Source: Byssothecium circinans
Taxonomy: Eukaryota; Ascomycota; Dothideomycetes; Pleosporales; Massarinaceae
DNA: 11,130 bases
Reading direction: 5' to 3'
Assembly: GCA_010015675.1 (NCBI GenBank)
Contig: ML977048.1
Span: forward strand, 79,329 to 90,458
How positions within the stretch are numbered: position 1 is the first letter of the stretch; each line of letters starts with the position of its first letter. This document shows, piece by piece, positions 1-7,826 of this stretch. The notes beneath the pieces are model-generated. The model had not been told where the DNA came from. It worked only from the letters and a program-made list of their open reading frames with translations, and ran no database searches. Position numbers and translations under genes: made by a program.

Positions 1-155
1 TGAACAGTACCGAACAGTTCCGCACTGTTCACCAGCCTCATCCGGCCTAGCCTCGGTCCTTTCCGATATAGTCCTGTCTCCTGAGCATCTTCGCTTGACA
101 CACAATTCATCCTTTTCTCTCCATGCTCTCGGTGCTCAGCTGTCCAACACATAGC
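1..155. other. Unmutated segment at the left edge of the RIP domain
   Basis: This stretch has balanced base composition and normal numbers of CpA, TpG and CpG, unlike everything to its right. CpA-rich sequence stops around 150-157 and TpA-rich DNA starts at once. No open frame or recognisable domain is visible. It could be the end of a younger or single-copy element, or host flank. Its right end (...CAACACA) would fit an LTR terminus ending in CA, but no matching TG start, polypurine tract or primer-binding site can be seen, so I do not call it an LTR. Confidence 0.6.
2..30. repeat. Three GAACAGT heptamers (two direct, one inverted)
   Basis: GAACAGT occurs at 2-8 and 12-18, and its reverse complement ACTGTTC at 24-30. 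Three copies in 29 bp is a compact direct-plus-inverted cluster. It may be part of a larger array cut by the window start. Function is unknown. Confidence 0.5.
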
Positions 156-514
156 TATAGCTTACGTAATCTAGTAGTTATTAGTAAAGGAAGAAATCTT
201 AAGTAAAACCTACCTTTTACTATAGATTAATAGCTAAACGTTAGTAATATACTATATAACTTTTAGGACTTACTTATTAGTATATTAATTAGTAGCTATT
301 AAGTTATTATAGCGTGCAGCCTAGGTTTAATGCTATAATAGTAGGTGTAAGGTAGGGGGTAAGAAAAATTAAAAAACCTTCTAAATAAAGTTATATATAG
401 TAGAAACCTATAGTTTTTTCTATAAGAAGGAGATTGTATATACTAAATAAAGCTATATATAAGTTTAAAGTAAGTAATTATCTATAATACTAAAGATCTA
501 GCCTAGGAAGTATA
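156..514. other. RIP-mutated AT-rich DNA, no gene recognised
   Basis: About 360 bp of TpA-rich sequence without a readable frame on either strand. It probably is the interior of the repeat element whose right end is R1. A 19-20-bp direct repeat (CTAAATAAAG-C/T-TATATATA) lies at 381-400 and 443-461. Around 305-325, ATTATAGCGTGCAGCCTAG matches the reverse complement of a stretch inside R1/R2 (near 720 and 7880), hinting at a degenerate inverted arm, but the similarity fades on both sides. Confidence 0.4.
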
Positions 515-1058
515 AGATTTTAGAAAAATTAGACACTACTTTATATTATAGCTTATATAAGCTATTATCTAGTAGCTAACTATTTATATTACTACTATAT
601 ATATATATGATGTTTATTAAAAGAAAGGAAGTAAGAATATCTGGCTAGATAAAATATTTAATTATATTTTTCTAATTTTAGGAATCTCTACCCTCCCTAC
701 GCTAATTCTCTAATAGGTCTAGGCTGCATGCTATAATTTTAGTACTAATAGGTGTATTATATATATATAAACTAGCTCTAAAGTTATTATAACTTATTTA
801 GCTAGTTTAGTAGGTGTTATAGGCTATAAACCTAAAGTAACTCTAGTATTCTCTAAACCTATATAGCTTACTAAGATATTAGAAATCCTAGAATATTTTT
901 TCATAATCCTTTTTATCTATACTATGTATATCTGTATTTAAAAGTTCAGCTTAATAGCTCTATTATTTAAATTGTTATTAAGATAATACTCTTTGATTTT
1001 CCTTGCCAAGCAATTTTGGCGCACTCGGTGGTTTGGCGCACTCGGTGGTAGAATACGT
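515..1058 (+). mobile_element. Dispersed repeat copy R1: right end of a TA-inserting DNA transposon
   Basis: Positions about 574-1015 match R2 (7727-8167) almost base for base, and match the reverse complement of R3 (about 10633-11075). Most differences are transitions. Similarity with R3 extends further inward, to about 515, where R2 diverges. The right boundary is the terminal array at 1016-1058 followed by target TA (1059-1060). Beyond that point the sequence changes at once to Gypsy reverse transcriptase/RNase H coding DNA. R1 is therefore the right end of an element inserted into the Gypsy pol gene. Its left end is not recognised. No transposase is visible in the part present, so it may be non-autonomous. 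Confidence 0.7.
1016..1058 (-). repeat. R1 terminal array: 9-nt tip plus two identical 17-bp repeats
   Basis: TTGGCGCACTCGGTGGT is repeated exactly at 1016-1032 and 1033-1049, followed by AGAATACGT (1050-1058) and target TA. Read inward from the outside this is ACGTATTCT, then two units of ACCACCGAGTGCGCCAA. The two units are identical and keep CpA and CpG, in contrast to the RIP-mutated DNA around them. By analogy with pogo/Fot1 elements I infer transposase-binding sites. Confidence 0.8.
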
Positions 1059-1060
1059 TA

Positions 1061-2600
1061 CCCTTAATAAGACTAATAGGGAAGAACTCTAAGTTTATAT
1101 AAGAGGAGGAATAAGAAAAGGTATTTAAAATACTAAAATTTATATTTACTATAAAGCTTATCTTAGTACACTTTAACTTAGAACTAGAGACTATACTTAA
1201 AGTAAATACCTTTAGTTAGGTAACTAGTAGTACTTTATGATAATTTAAAAAGGATAGTATACTATATATAGTAGTATACTTCTTAGTAAAAAATATACTA
1301 GTAGAGAGTAATTATACTATCTATAATAAAGAGTTACTTATAGTTATTAAGTATATAGAGGAGTAAAATAGTAAGTTATAAATAGTCTTATATATTAAGG
1401 TACTAACTAACTATAAGAACCTATAGTACTTTACTATATTATATTAATTAAGTAAGTAGTATATCTAATAGTCTAATATTTTAGGTAGAATTAATATAAC
1501 CTTTAAGTACTACTTAGGAGTAGTAAACGCGCAGGTAGATACCTTATTAAAAAAGAAGTAAAACGTACTATAAGATAGTATTAATAAGAGCGTAAAATTT
1601 TAAAACTTCTAACTACATATACTAGTTAAAGGTAGTAAACTCTACACCTCCCTAGCCCTTATAATAAGAGTATTAGTAGAATAAGTCTTACTAGCTATAT
1701 TAATACTAGAGGAAAACCTACCCTTATAAGATCTCTTCTTACTATAGGACTAAGTAGAAAAGGATAATAAAGTTTACTAAGAGGCTTTAAAGGTAGTAAA
1801 ATTAGGCTTAAGAAAGTTTCCCTTAGGCCTTAAAATAATAGCCTCCCTATTAGAATATAAGATTAGTAATAAAAAGTATTTACTATACTAGAAATATAAA
1901 TAGGTACTAAACTCTAAGCTACTATATACTAGGTTAATTACTAAAACTAATAACTTACCCCTAATAAGCTACTTAGGAAAGGCTATTACCTATAATATTC
2001 TTATAGAGAAATTTTTGTAGCCTAAGATATCTACCTTAATAAGGACCTACCTAAAGAATTATAACATATATAGATACATAAAGCCCTAAAGAGAACTAAA
2101 GAAAGGCTTCTTAAAGCTACTCCCCCTTCTAGAATAGATTTAGAAAGAGATCTTTATAGATTTTATTATTAGACTTTAAGAGAGCTAGGGCTATACTAAC
2201 CTTATAGTAGTAATAAATAAACTAAGTAAAGATATAGTATTAATTCTACTCTCTAATATAAAAATGAAAATAGTTATAAAGGTATTTATTAAAAAAGTAG
2301 TAGCCTACTACTTCCTTTTAGACGCTATAGTATCTAATTATAGTTCTTAATTTATAGGTAACTTTTAGGTAGTAATATATAAGAGGCTTAGAATTAATAA
2401 AAGACTATTAATAACCTTTTACTCCTAAACTAATAGAGCTATAGAGCGTATAAACTTTATAGTAGAAGCTTATCTTTATACCTTTATAGACTAGAATTAG
2501 TAGAGCTAAGTACTACTATACCCTACTACTTAGATTACTATTAAAGAGAGGATAGTAATAAGTACTAGAGTTAGTCCCTTCTTTCTTATATATAGCTATA
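1061..2600 (+). pseudogene. pol: Gypsy pol relic, part 1: RT end, RNase H, integrase core
   Basis: One frame (codons starting at 1202, 1205 and so on) can be followed from about 1064 to 2600 through many TAA/TAG codons without a net frameshift. Near the start, PLIRLIGKNSKFI resembles the end of a Gypsy reverse transcriptase. RNase H follows, with HFNLELETIL (about 1170-1200) and ESNYTIYNKELL (1304-1339); its first catalytic Asp reads Asn at 1205-1207. The integrase zinc-finger cysteines near 2060 now read as Tyr. The DDE core has Asp at 2159-2161 (IDFI), the second Asp changed to Asn at 2336-2338 (IVSN), and Glu at 2444-2446 (ERIN). The spacing of 35 residues between the last two is typical of retroviral-type integrases. 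The frame stops mid-codon at the nested transposon and resumes at 4455. Not functional. Confidence 0.85.
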
Positions 2601-2643
2601 ACGTGTTTCATAAGCGAGCGCCGCGTATAAGCGAGCGCCGCAC
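2601..2643 (+). repeat. Left terminal inverted repeat with two 17-bp units
   Basis: ACGTGTTTC (2601-2609) is followed by ATAAGCGAGCGCCGCGT (2610-2626) and ATAAGCGAGCGCCGCAC (2627-2643). It matches the reverse complement of 4410-4452 with three differences, all transitions of the RIP type. It is GC-rich against an AT-rich background. Confidence 0.92.
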
Positions 2644-2681
2644 CTCACTAAGTTTGCGCACCTCTCTCATCTTAACGTATA

Positions 2682-4331
2682 ATGGCTCCACACAACGTTA
2701 CTCAATTGTCTTCAAATGAAGCAGATATTCAGCTTGCTATCTCATCTATCAATGCCAATTAAATCCAGAGCAATTGCGCTGCTGCTACAGTCTACAATGT
2801 GTCTGACAGAACACTCCGCCGCCGACGCGCTGGTATCTCTTTCCGACGCGATTGCTAGCCTAACTCGAAGAAGCTCACACAGCTAGAAGAGGAGGTGATT
2901 GTTAGCTATATACTCGACCTAGATGAACGCGGATTTGCGCCTACGTACGCAGCTATACGCGATATGGCTGATAAGCTGCTGGCAGCGCGCAGCGGAGGTT
3001 AGGTTGGCGTCTACTAGCCGCGCAACTTTGTCAAGCGTACTAACAGCCTTAAAACACGTTTTAACTGGGCCTATGATAGGTAGAGAGCTCTATGCGAAGA
3101 TCCTGTGTTAATCAGAAGCTGGTTTAAGCTTGTAGAGCAGACAAAAGCCAGGTATAGCATTTATGACGAGGACGTCTACAACTTCAACGAGGCTAGCTTT
3201 ATGATGGGCAAGATTATGACTCAGCTCGTCATAACAGGGTTAGAGAGGAGAGGCCGGCCAAAGGCTATCCAGCTAGGCAATCGCGAGTGGGTGACAGTTA
3301 TCCAAGGAATTAACGCTGCTGGCTAGGCTATCCCGCCATTTATCATCTTTGCTGGTAAGCACTACCTATCTGCCTAGTATAAGGAGGATATTCCGCGCGA
3401 CTAGGCTATTGCTGTTAGCAACAACGGCTGGACGAATAATAAGCTAGGACTTAAATAGCTGAAGCACTTTAACGCTCATATAAAGGCTCGAGTAATAGGC
3501 GCCCGTCGCCTGCTTATCCTTAACGGCCATGAGAGCTACCACTCTCTTGAGTTTCAAGAGCTCTGCAAGAAGAATAATATCTATACGCTCTATATACCGC
3601 CTTACTCGTCGCACCTACTCTAGCCTCTTAACGTTAGCTACTTCTCACTATTAAAGCGCGCATATAGCTGTGAGATTAAAGATCTAATCCGCCACCACAT
3701 TAACTACATTACTAAGCTTAAGTTTCTGCTAGCCTTTAAGGCAGCCTTCACGCGATTATTTACGGCAGCTAATATCTACTCAGCCTTTTAAGGCGCAGGC
3801 CTTATGCCTCTCTAGCTAGACATAGTTCTATCAAAGCTAGATGTGCAGCTCTATACGCCTATACCACTAGCCTCTCTGCCAGACGCCCCCTGGGAAGCTC
3901 GTACGCCGAGCAACGTACGTGAGCTTAAGGCTTAATCAACATTAATACGTGATTGCGTATGGCGGCACAAGAGCTCATCACCAGCCTCAATTATTAAGGC
4001 AATTAGCCAGCTTAAGAAAGGGGCAGAGGTTATGATGCTCTCAGCTAAGCTGATGCGCGATCGGATCACTAGCCTTGAGAAAGCCAACGAGGCAGCAACA
4101 AAGCGTAGGCAGCGCAAAAAGAAGCATATACAGAGGCAGGGGACCTTAACAAAGGGAGAAGGAGAGGATATACTTGCTTAAAAGGAGACTGATTAGCAGA
4201 TAGAGCGTAAACAGCGTCAAGGTAGAGAGCGATCAGGCCTCAGCCGCCAGGCTCTAGCGCGCTGCACAAGGTGTAGGGAGCCTAGGCATAATTCACGTAC
4301 ATGCCAAAAAGATTCTTTAGATGCTGTTTAA
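2682..4331 (+). pseudogene. Fot1/pogo-like transposase relic (549 codons, 15 in-frame stops)
   Basis: A single frame runs from ATG 2682 to TAA 4329-4331 with no frameshift. It holds 15 internal stops, all TAG or TAA (first at 2760, last at 4194), each explained by Gln or Trp codons hit by C-to-T or G-to-A change. The N-terminal ~150 codons correspond to the helix-turn-helix psq/CENP-B-type DNA-binding region. The DDE core follows: NFNEASFMMG with Asn at codon 169, [11 protein letters not shown] with Asn at 281, and PLNVSYF with Asn at 317. In working relatives all three are Asp (DD35D spacing). After a basic stretch, a C-terminal zinc knuckle is intact: Cys528, Cys531, His536, Cys541. I chose ATG 2682 because the second transposase relic starts in register, with its first catalytic residue also at codon 169. 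The product would cut and paste the element at TA sites. This copy is dead. Confidence 0.9.
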
Positions 4332-4409
4332 TATGCTATTTCAAAATCTATATAGTAGCTTATAAATTGGTTGAGTTATATGCTTGTAAAGGTGTGAAAA
4401 GTCAGTAGG

Positions 4410-4452
4410 GTGCGGCGCTCGCTTATATGCGGCGCTCGCTTATAAAACATGT
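4410..4452 (-). repeat. Right terminal inverted repeat with two 17-bp units
   Basis: On the plus strand, GTGCGGCGCTCGCTTAT (4410-4426), ATGCGGCGCTCGCTTAT (4427-4443) and AAAACATGT (4444-4452) precede target TA. It is the inverted partner of 2601-2643. Confidence 0.92.
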
Positions 4453-4454
4453 TA

Positions 4455-5100
4455 ATATAACTCTAGTAAACCTAGATAAGGAACTTAATATAATTAACTA
4501 GTACTAGATAAACTTAAACCTTAAAAAGGCTATAGAGTCTATAGTTTAAAAGTTTAAAGAAATTTTTAAGCTAGTCTAAGTAAATATAGCCTTAGCCTAG
4601 TAAGAATAAGAGAAATAAGTAAACTAAAACTACTAAAAGGCCCTAGTACTTAAGGTTAAAGATAAAGTATAGCTCTAGTATAGAGAGTAAATCTCTAATA
4701 AGAAACTAAATAAGAAACTAAACTAAAAGAATATAAAGTTTAAAGTTATTAGAGTAGTAAGAATATATAATATAGAGCTAAATATACTACTAAAAATATA
4801 CCCTATATTTTATATAGACTACCTAAGGCTCTATCCTAGCAACCTTCTCTCTAGCTAATAGATAGATAACTTTTAACTAAAAGCATTAGTAGTAGATAGA
4901 GCTCTAAAGTAAGTAATTAAGAATATTATAGCTAAAAAGATAGTATAAAAAGGGTATAGAAAATGCCTACTTTATAAAGTTAAATAGAAAGGTTATACTA
5001 AGACTACCTAGTAACTAGTAAGTACTCTAAAAGAAACTACTACTTTAGACTACTAAGAGAGTTTTTTAGTAGAGTACTAACTAGAAAATAGAAGTCTACT
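4455..5100 (+). pseudogene. pol: Gypsy pol relic, part 2: integrase C-terminus and chromodomain
   Basis: This continues the frame of part 1 exactly (ATA codon at 4457). LDKELNII and the run around VLKVKDKVQL (about 4640-4670, reading a stop as Gln) match the linker before the integrase C-terminal module, and IYPIFYIDYLRLYP (about 4795-4840) matches its closing H/Y-x-D-x-LR motif. A chromodomain follows at about 4913-5090: a basic start, then YKVK-stop-KGYTKTT with stops at the aromatic/Trp positions of the usual VKWKGY...TWE motif, then LKETTTLDY and VEY. Chromodomains of these elements bind methylated histone H3 and guide insertion to heterochromatin. Stops are TAA/TAG at expected Trp or Gln positions. 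The end of the original frame cannot be fixed. Confidence 0.8.
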
Positions 5101-5598
5101 ACTTAAGTTTAGGTAAAGACTATTAGGGTAAAATTAATATCCTTAAAAAAAGGTATAGAGTATAGAGGTAGAACCCTTATAAGTATTAAGGGGATATAGA
5201 GAGGAGAGAAATAGAGCGCCTAGAGTATAAGAGTTTAAAAGTAGGCTTGTAGAATTAAGAAACCCTAAGAAATAAGAGTAGTAAGAGAGGATATAAAAAA
5301 AGAAATAGCTATAGAACTCCTAGGAACCCTTAAATAAGAACTATATAAGAGGTAGTAGGGAGAACTATAAAAGGATTAGTAAAAGCGCTTAAAACTATAC
5401 GCAAAGGTAGAACTAATAGGGGATAAGAGTTTAAAGTTTAGATAGATTAAATAAGAACCTAAGACTTTATAGTAAAAGTAAGAAATATTATATTCTAAGA
5501 AAAAGAAGTAAGTTTAAAGAGAAGGCTTAGTATTTAGGCGCCCCTTAGATAGCTTAATAAAGTATAAAATATAATTAGAAAACTTTTACTCTATGAAA
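5101..5598. other. RIP-mutated DNA after the chromodomain, gene content unresolved
   Basis: Lys/Glu-rich stretches can be read on the plus strand, for example IKKEIAIELLGTL at about 5293-5331, one frame off the chromodomain frame. This would fit a charged, helical tail after a Gypsy chromodomain, but overlapping minus-strand frames look equally readable. I do not assign a gene. Confidence 0.35.
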
Positions 5599-6600
5599 TT
5601 AGGGACTTAAAAACCCCTTTTTAGATAAAACTAAAAAGATATATAAAGTAAAATACTATTTAGTGCTATTTTTATTATTAACCTAACCCTCTATATTACT
5701 TAGAGCTTTATTATTAGCTACCTCTTTATTCTTATCCGTATTCTTTATATCCTTAGTATTCTTAAAGAGTGTCTTAGTAAAAGTAGTAGTATTAAGAGTA
5801 GTAGATTATAAGTAGTAGACTAAAGTAAGATTATAGTAAGCCTTAGTTAAATACTTAATAGAAAAGTAAAAGTCTTTAGTAGTAGTTTAGAGAGTATCTA
5901 TAAATAAAAGAATCCTTTCTTATAAGATATAGTTAGTATCTAAAGAAAAGAACCTAAAAGGAAAACGTATAATATTAGTAATAATCTTATTAGTCTAAGA
6001 TTTAGTAGCCTTAGTAAGCTTACTAATATATATAGTAAGATTATTAATAAAAGAAGTATTACTAAAGTTAGTAGATATAGATATAGTAGACTTATATAGC
6101 TTTTTACTAGTAAAGTTATTTAGAGCCTTAGTAATAGCCTCCTAAGCTTTATTAAGCTCTACTTAAGTAGCTGCCTTTATATTAAAGTAGTAGAAGGTCT
6201 TAATAAAAGTAATAATAATTTCTATAGTAGGCTTAAGGAGTTCTTTAGCTAGTAAGTACTTCTTACTAATATCTACGTATTCCTAGTAAGTAGTAGCCTT
6301 ATAACCCTTTTAAGCTTTATAGTAGTAGAAACTAACCTCTTAGAAATAGTAAAAGTAAGAAATATATAGATATAGATTACTAAAGAATACTTAGGCCTAA
6401 CCCTTAATAGTACCTTTAATAAAGTTAAAGGTAGTCTTCTACTTAGGAGTATTATAAAGATTATAAATAGCATATTTCTTATTTAGAGTAATAGGGGAAT
6501 TACTCTTTTCTTAAGAATATTAGTAAAAGAATTTAATAGGAAACTAAAAGGAGTTAGAATACCTAGCTACTATCTTTCTTAGTAGAGCCTAAATCCTCTA
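5599..6600 (-). pseudogene. Unidentified minus-strand coding relic
   Basis: I do not recognise this protein. On the minus strand one frame reads from about 6540 to a TAA at 5601-5599. It is about 290 codons long from the AAG at 6480, with 14 internal stops that are all TAG or TAA and no TGA. The composition is polar and Lys/Thr/Asn/Tyr-rich. Readable pieces include KKYAIYNLYNTPK (start 6480), EYVDISKKYLLAKELLKPTI (about 6285-6226) and YISKLTKATK (about 6030-6001). Another frame may carry the N-terminal part upstream of 6600 (a Ser/Thr-rich stretch near 6780-6690), which would imply an indel. It lies antisense between the Gypsy chromodomain and the 3' LTR. It could be an antisense ORF carried by the retroelement, or a separate element inserted there; no flanking repeats were found. 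Confidence 0.4.
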
Positions 6601-7289
6601 GCTAGCACTTAAGCTTCTAGCGTATAAGCTCTTACTTAGAGAGAGGAGCCTTAGGAGAAGCCTATCCTCTACTATAGATAGTATAATAAGTAGATAAAGA
6701 TAGTAGACTAGTATTATATAATAAAGTAGTAGGAGTACGCGTCTTAGAAGCAGTACTATAAGTTTTATATAGAGTATTATTATAAGAAGGTATAATAGCA
6801 TAAAGAATAGTAAGATATAGGTTAATAGGAGGAGAAGTTATAATAGTAAGTAGAGAAAAGACTTTATAAATAATAGTAAGAAGAAGTTTAAGAGTAAAAA
6901 AAAGGAGGTAGTAAGAAGTAGAGAAAAGAGCTTTTATTTACCTAAAGTATAGGCCTTAGATTTACCTACGTTACCTACTTAGGTAAGAGAATAAATATAA
7001 AAGGAGTAAAGAAAATTAGATAGTAATAGAAGTTAACTAAGTTATCTAAATAAGACTAAGTGTAGACGTAATAAGGCACTAGAAAGGTTAGTAATAGTAA
7101 AAAATCTATATAAAGTATTAGGGCTTATAGATAAAACTAGATACTTCTTACGTCTAAGTAAGTAAAGAAAGAAGGATTTAATATTAGTTTAATAGAGATT
7201 AAAAAGAAGGCTTTACTTAGGGAGATTAGGAACTCTAAGATAGCTTAAGAAAAAGACTATAGATATATAGAGTTAAGTATATAAAGAAT
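6601..7289. other. RIP-mutated AT-rich DNA, no gene assigned
   Basis: About 690 bp with weak coding-like pieces on both strands. On minus, a Leu/Ile-rich open stretch covers 6598-6801 and a Ser/Thr-rich alternative frame overlaps it. On plus, Lys/Arg-rich pieces appear after about 7020. The right part may be the upstream portion of the pol-like tail at 7290-7428. Nothing specific is supported. Confidence 0.35.
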
Positions 7290-7428
7290 ACTAGGTATAA
7301 TAAGTAGTAGCTAAGGATATTAGAGGCCTATAGAGCTATTAAAGATCCTCTATAGATTAGGAATCCTAAATAGCATATTAGAGTTACTATCCCTTAGAAT
7401 TTTTTTTTAGCCTTTAAGGGGGGGGCAT
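7290..7428 (+). pseudogene. C-terminal tail of a plus-strand retroelement ORF with polypurine tract
   Basis: In one plus frame, LRILEAYRAIKDPL leads (reading stops as Trp/Gln) to HIRVTIP and then NFFLAFKGGA directly before the LTR. The GGG codons coincide with the purine run AAGGGGGGGG at 7416-7425, which I read as the polypurine tract priming plus-strand DNA synthesis. An ORF that runs into the polypurine tract suggests the original pol or last ORF extended close to the LTR. The identification of the tail is an inference from position and readability. Confidence 0.5.
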
Positions 7429-7612
7429 TATAATAGGCTAGGCCTTAGTTTCTTAGAGGCTACTCTTTAGACTCTAAGTCTTCTAAACTAGCTTTAGAGT
7501 AATCTTTAAGAGCTCTAGTATATAGATTTACCCTTAGGAGAACTCTCTCTCCTTAATAAATCTATCTATATTCTACTTAGTATCTCTACCTCCTTAAGCT
7601 TAGCTCCTTACA
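7429..7612 (+). repeat. 3' LTR of the Gypsy element (184 bp)
   Basis: The LTR starts right after a polypurine tract (AAGGGGGGGGCAT) with TATAATAGG, most simply RIP-altered from TGTAATAGG, and ends in CTCCTTACA at 7612. The ends form the usual short inverted repeat TGTAA...TTACA once that one G-to-A change is allowed for. Directly after it the sequence switches to the left arm of repeat element R2. The first bases there (GAAAA) are the expected place for a 5-bp target duplication, but the 5' LTR is outside the window, so this cannot be checked here. Confidence 0.65.
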
Positions 7613-7826
7613 GAAAAATATAATTAAATATTTTATCTAGCTAGATATTTTTACTTTTTTTCTTTTAATAAACTTTATATATATATAGTAGTAATATAAA
7701 TAGTTAGCTATAAGCTTATCTTTTATAGCTAACTATTTATATTACTGCTATATATATATATAAAGTTTATTAAAAGAAAAAAAGTAAGAATATCTAGCTA
7801 GATAAAACATTTAATTATATATTTCT
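7612..7826. repeat. Near-perfect palindrome, arms about 102 bp, 9-nt loop
   Basis: The left arm 7612-7713 pairs with the right arm 7723-7826, and the loop is GCTTATCTT (7714-7722). The arms carry landmarks such as TATCTAGCTAGATA and the block before TTTTAATAAACTTTATATA in opposite orientations. Such a structure can extrude as a cruciform and is deletion-prone. Confidence 0.85.

Larger units (their letters stand above)
2601..4452 (+). mobile_element. Fot1/pogo-type DNA transposon, 1852 bp, complete but RIP-mutated
   Basis: The element is bounded by TA on both sides (2599-2600 and 4453-4454) and has matching 43-nt terminal inverted repeats, each with two 17-bp direct repeats. The size, TA target and encoded transposase with CENP-B-like N-terminus, DD35D core and C-terminal zinc knuckle fit the Fot1/pogo branch of Tc1/mariner elements. 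It sits inside the Gypsy integrase frame: removing it with one TA joins A2600 to A4455 and gives an uninterrupted codon (AAT) and frame. It is much less RIP-mutated than its host element, so it arrived later. Confidence 0.92.
1061..7612 (+). mobile_element. Ty3/Gypsy chromovirus relic, 3' part with 3' LTR
   Basis: From left to right: pol from the end of the reverse transcriptase through RNase H, integrase and chromodomain (1061-2600, continuing at 4455-5100 after a nested DNA transposon), an unresolved 2.2-kb stretch with a minus-strand coding relic, a pol-like tail ending in a polypurine tract, and a 3' LTR (7429-7612). Gag, protease, most of the reverse transcriptase and the 5' LTR are absent, lying beyond the R1 element or lost. 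The domain order RNase H, integrase, chromodomain identifies a chromovirus-type Gypsy element. It is heavily RIP-mutated and cannot be functional. Confidence 0.75.

Noticed and set aside
1..155. LTR or host promoter
   Set aside because: No polypurine tract, TG start, gene or transcript signal can be tied to it within the window.
164..176. GCTTACGTAA as another transposon tip (compare GCTTTACGT-TA of R2)
   Set aside because: No adjacent 17-bp repeats and no correct TA follow; one base is missing from the tip.
2923..3111. Open frame of 62 codons on the plus strand
   Set aside because: It lies out of frame inside the transposase relic, whose own frame aligns to the family throughout; it is a shadow.
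3105..3326. Open frame of 73 codons as a separate small gene
   Set aside because: It is the longest stop-free piece of the 549-codon transposase relic and begins at a GTG; it is not a gene of its own.
3932..4117. Minus-strand open frame of 61 codons
   Set aside because: Antisense shadow of the transposase C-terminal part; no independent support.
6273..6801. Two Leu/Ile-rich minus-strand open frames that look like membrane proteins (6273-6473 and 6598-6801)
   Set aside because: The hydrophobic, repetitive composition is what TpA-rich RIP-mutated DNA gives. The first is out of frame with the better minus-strand relic. The second is in frame with it but has no motif.
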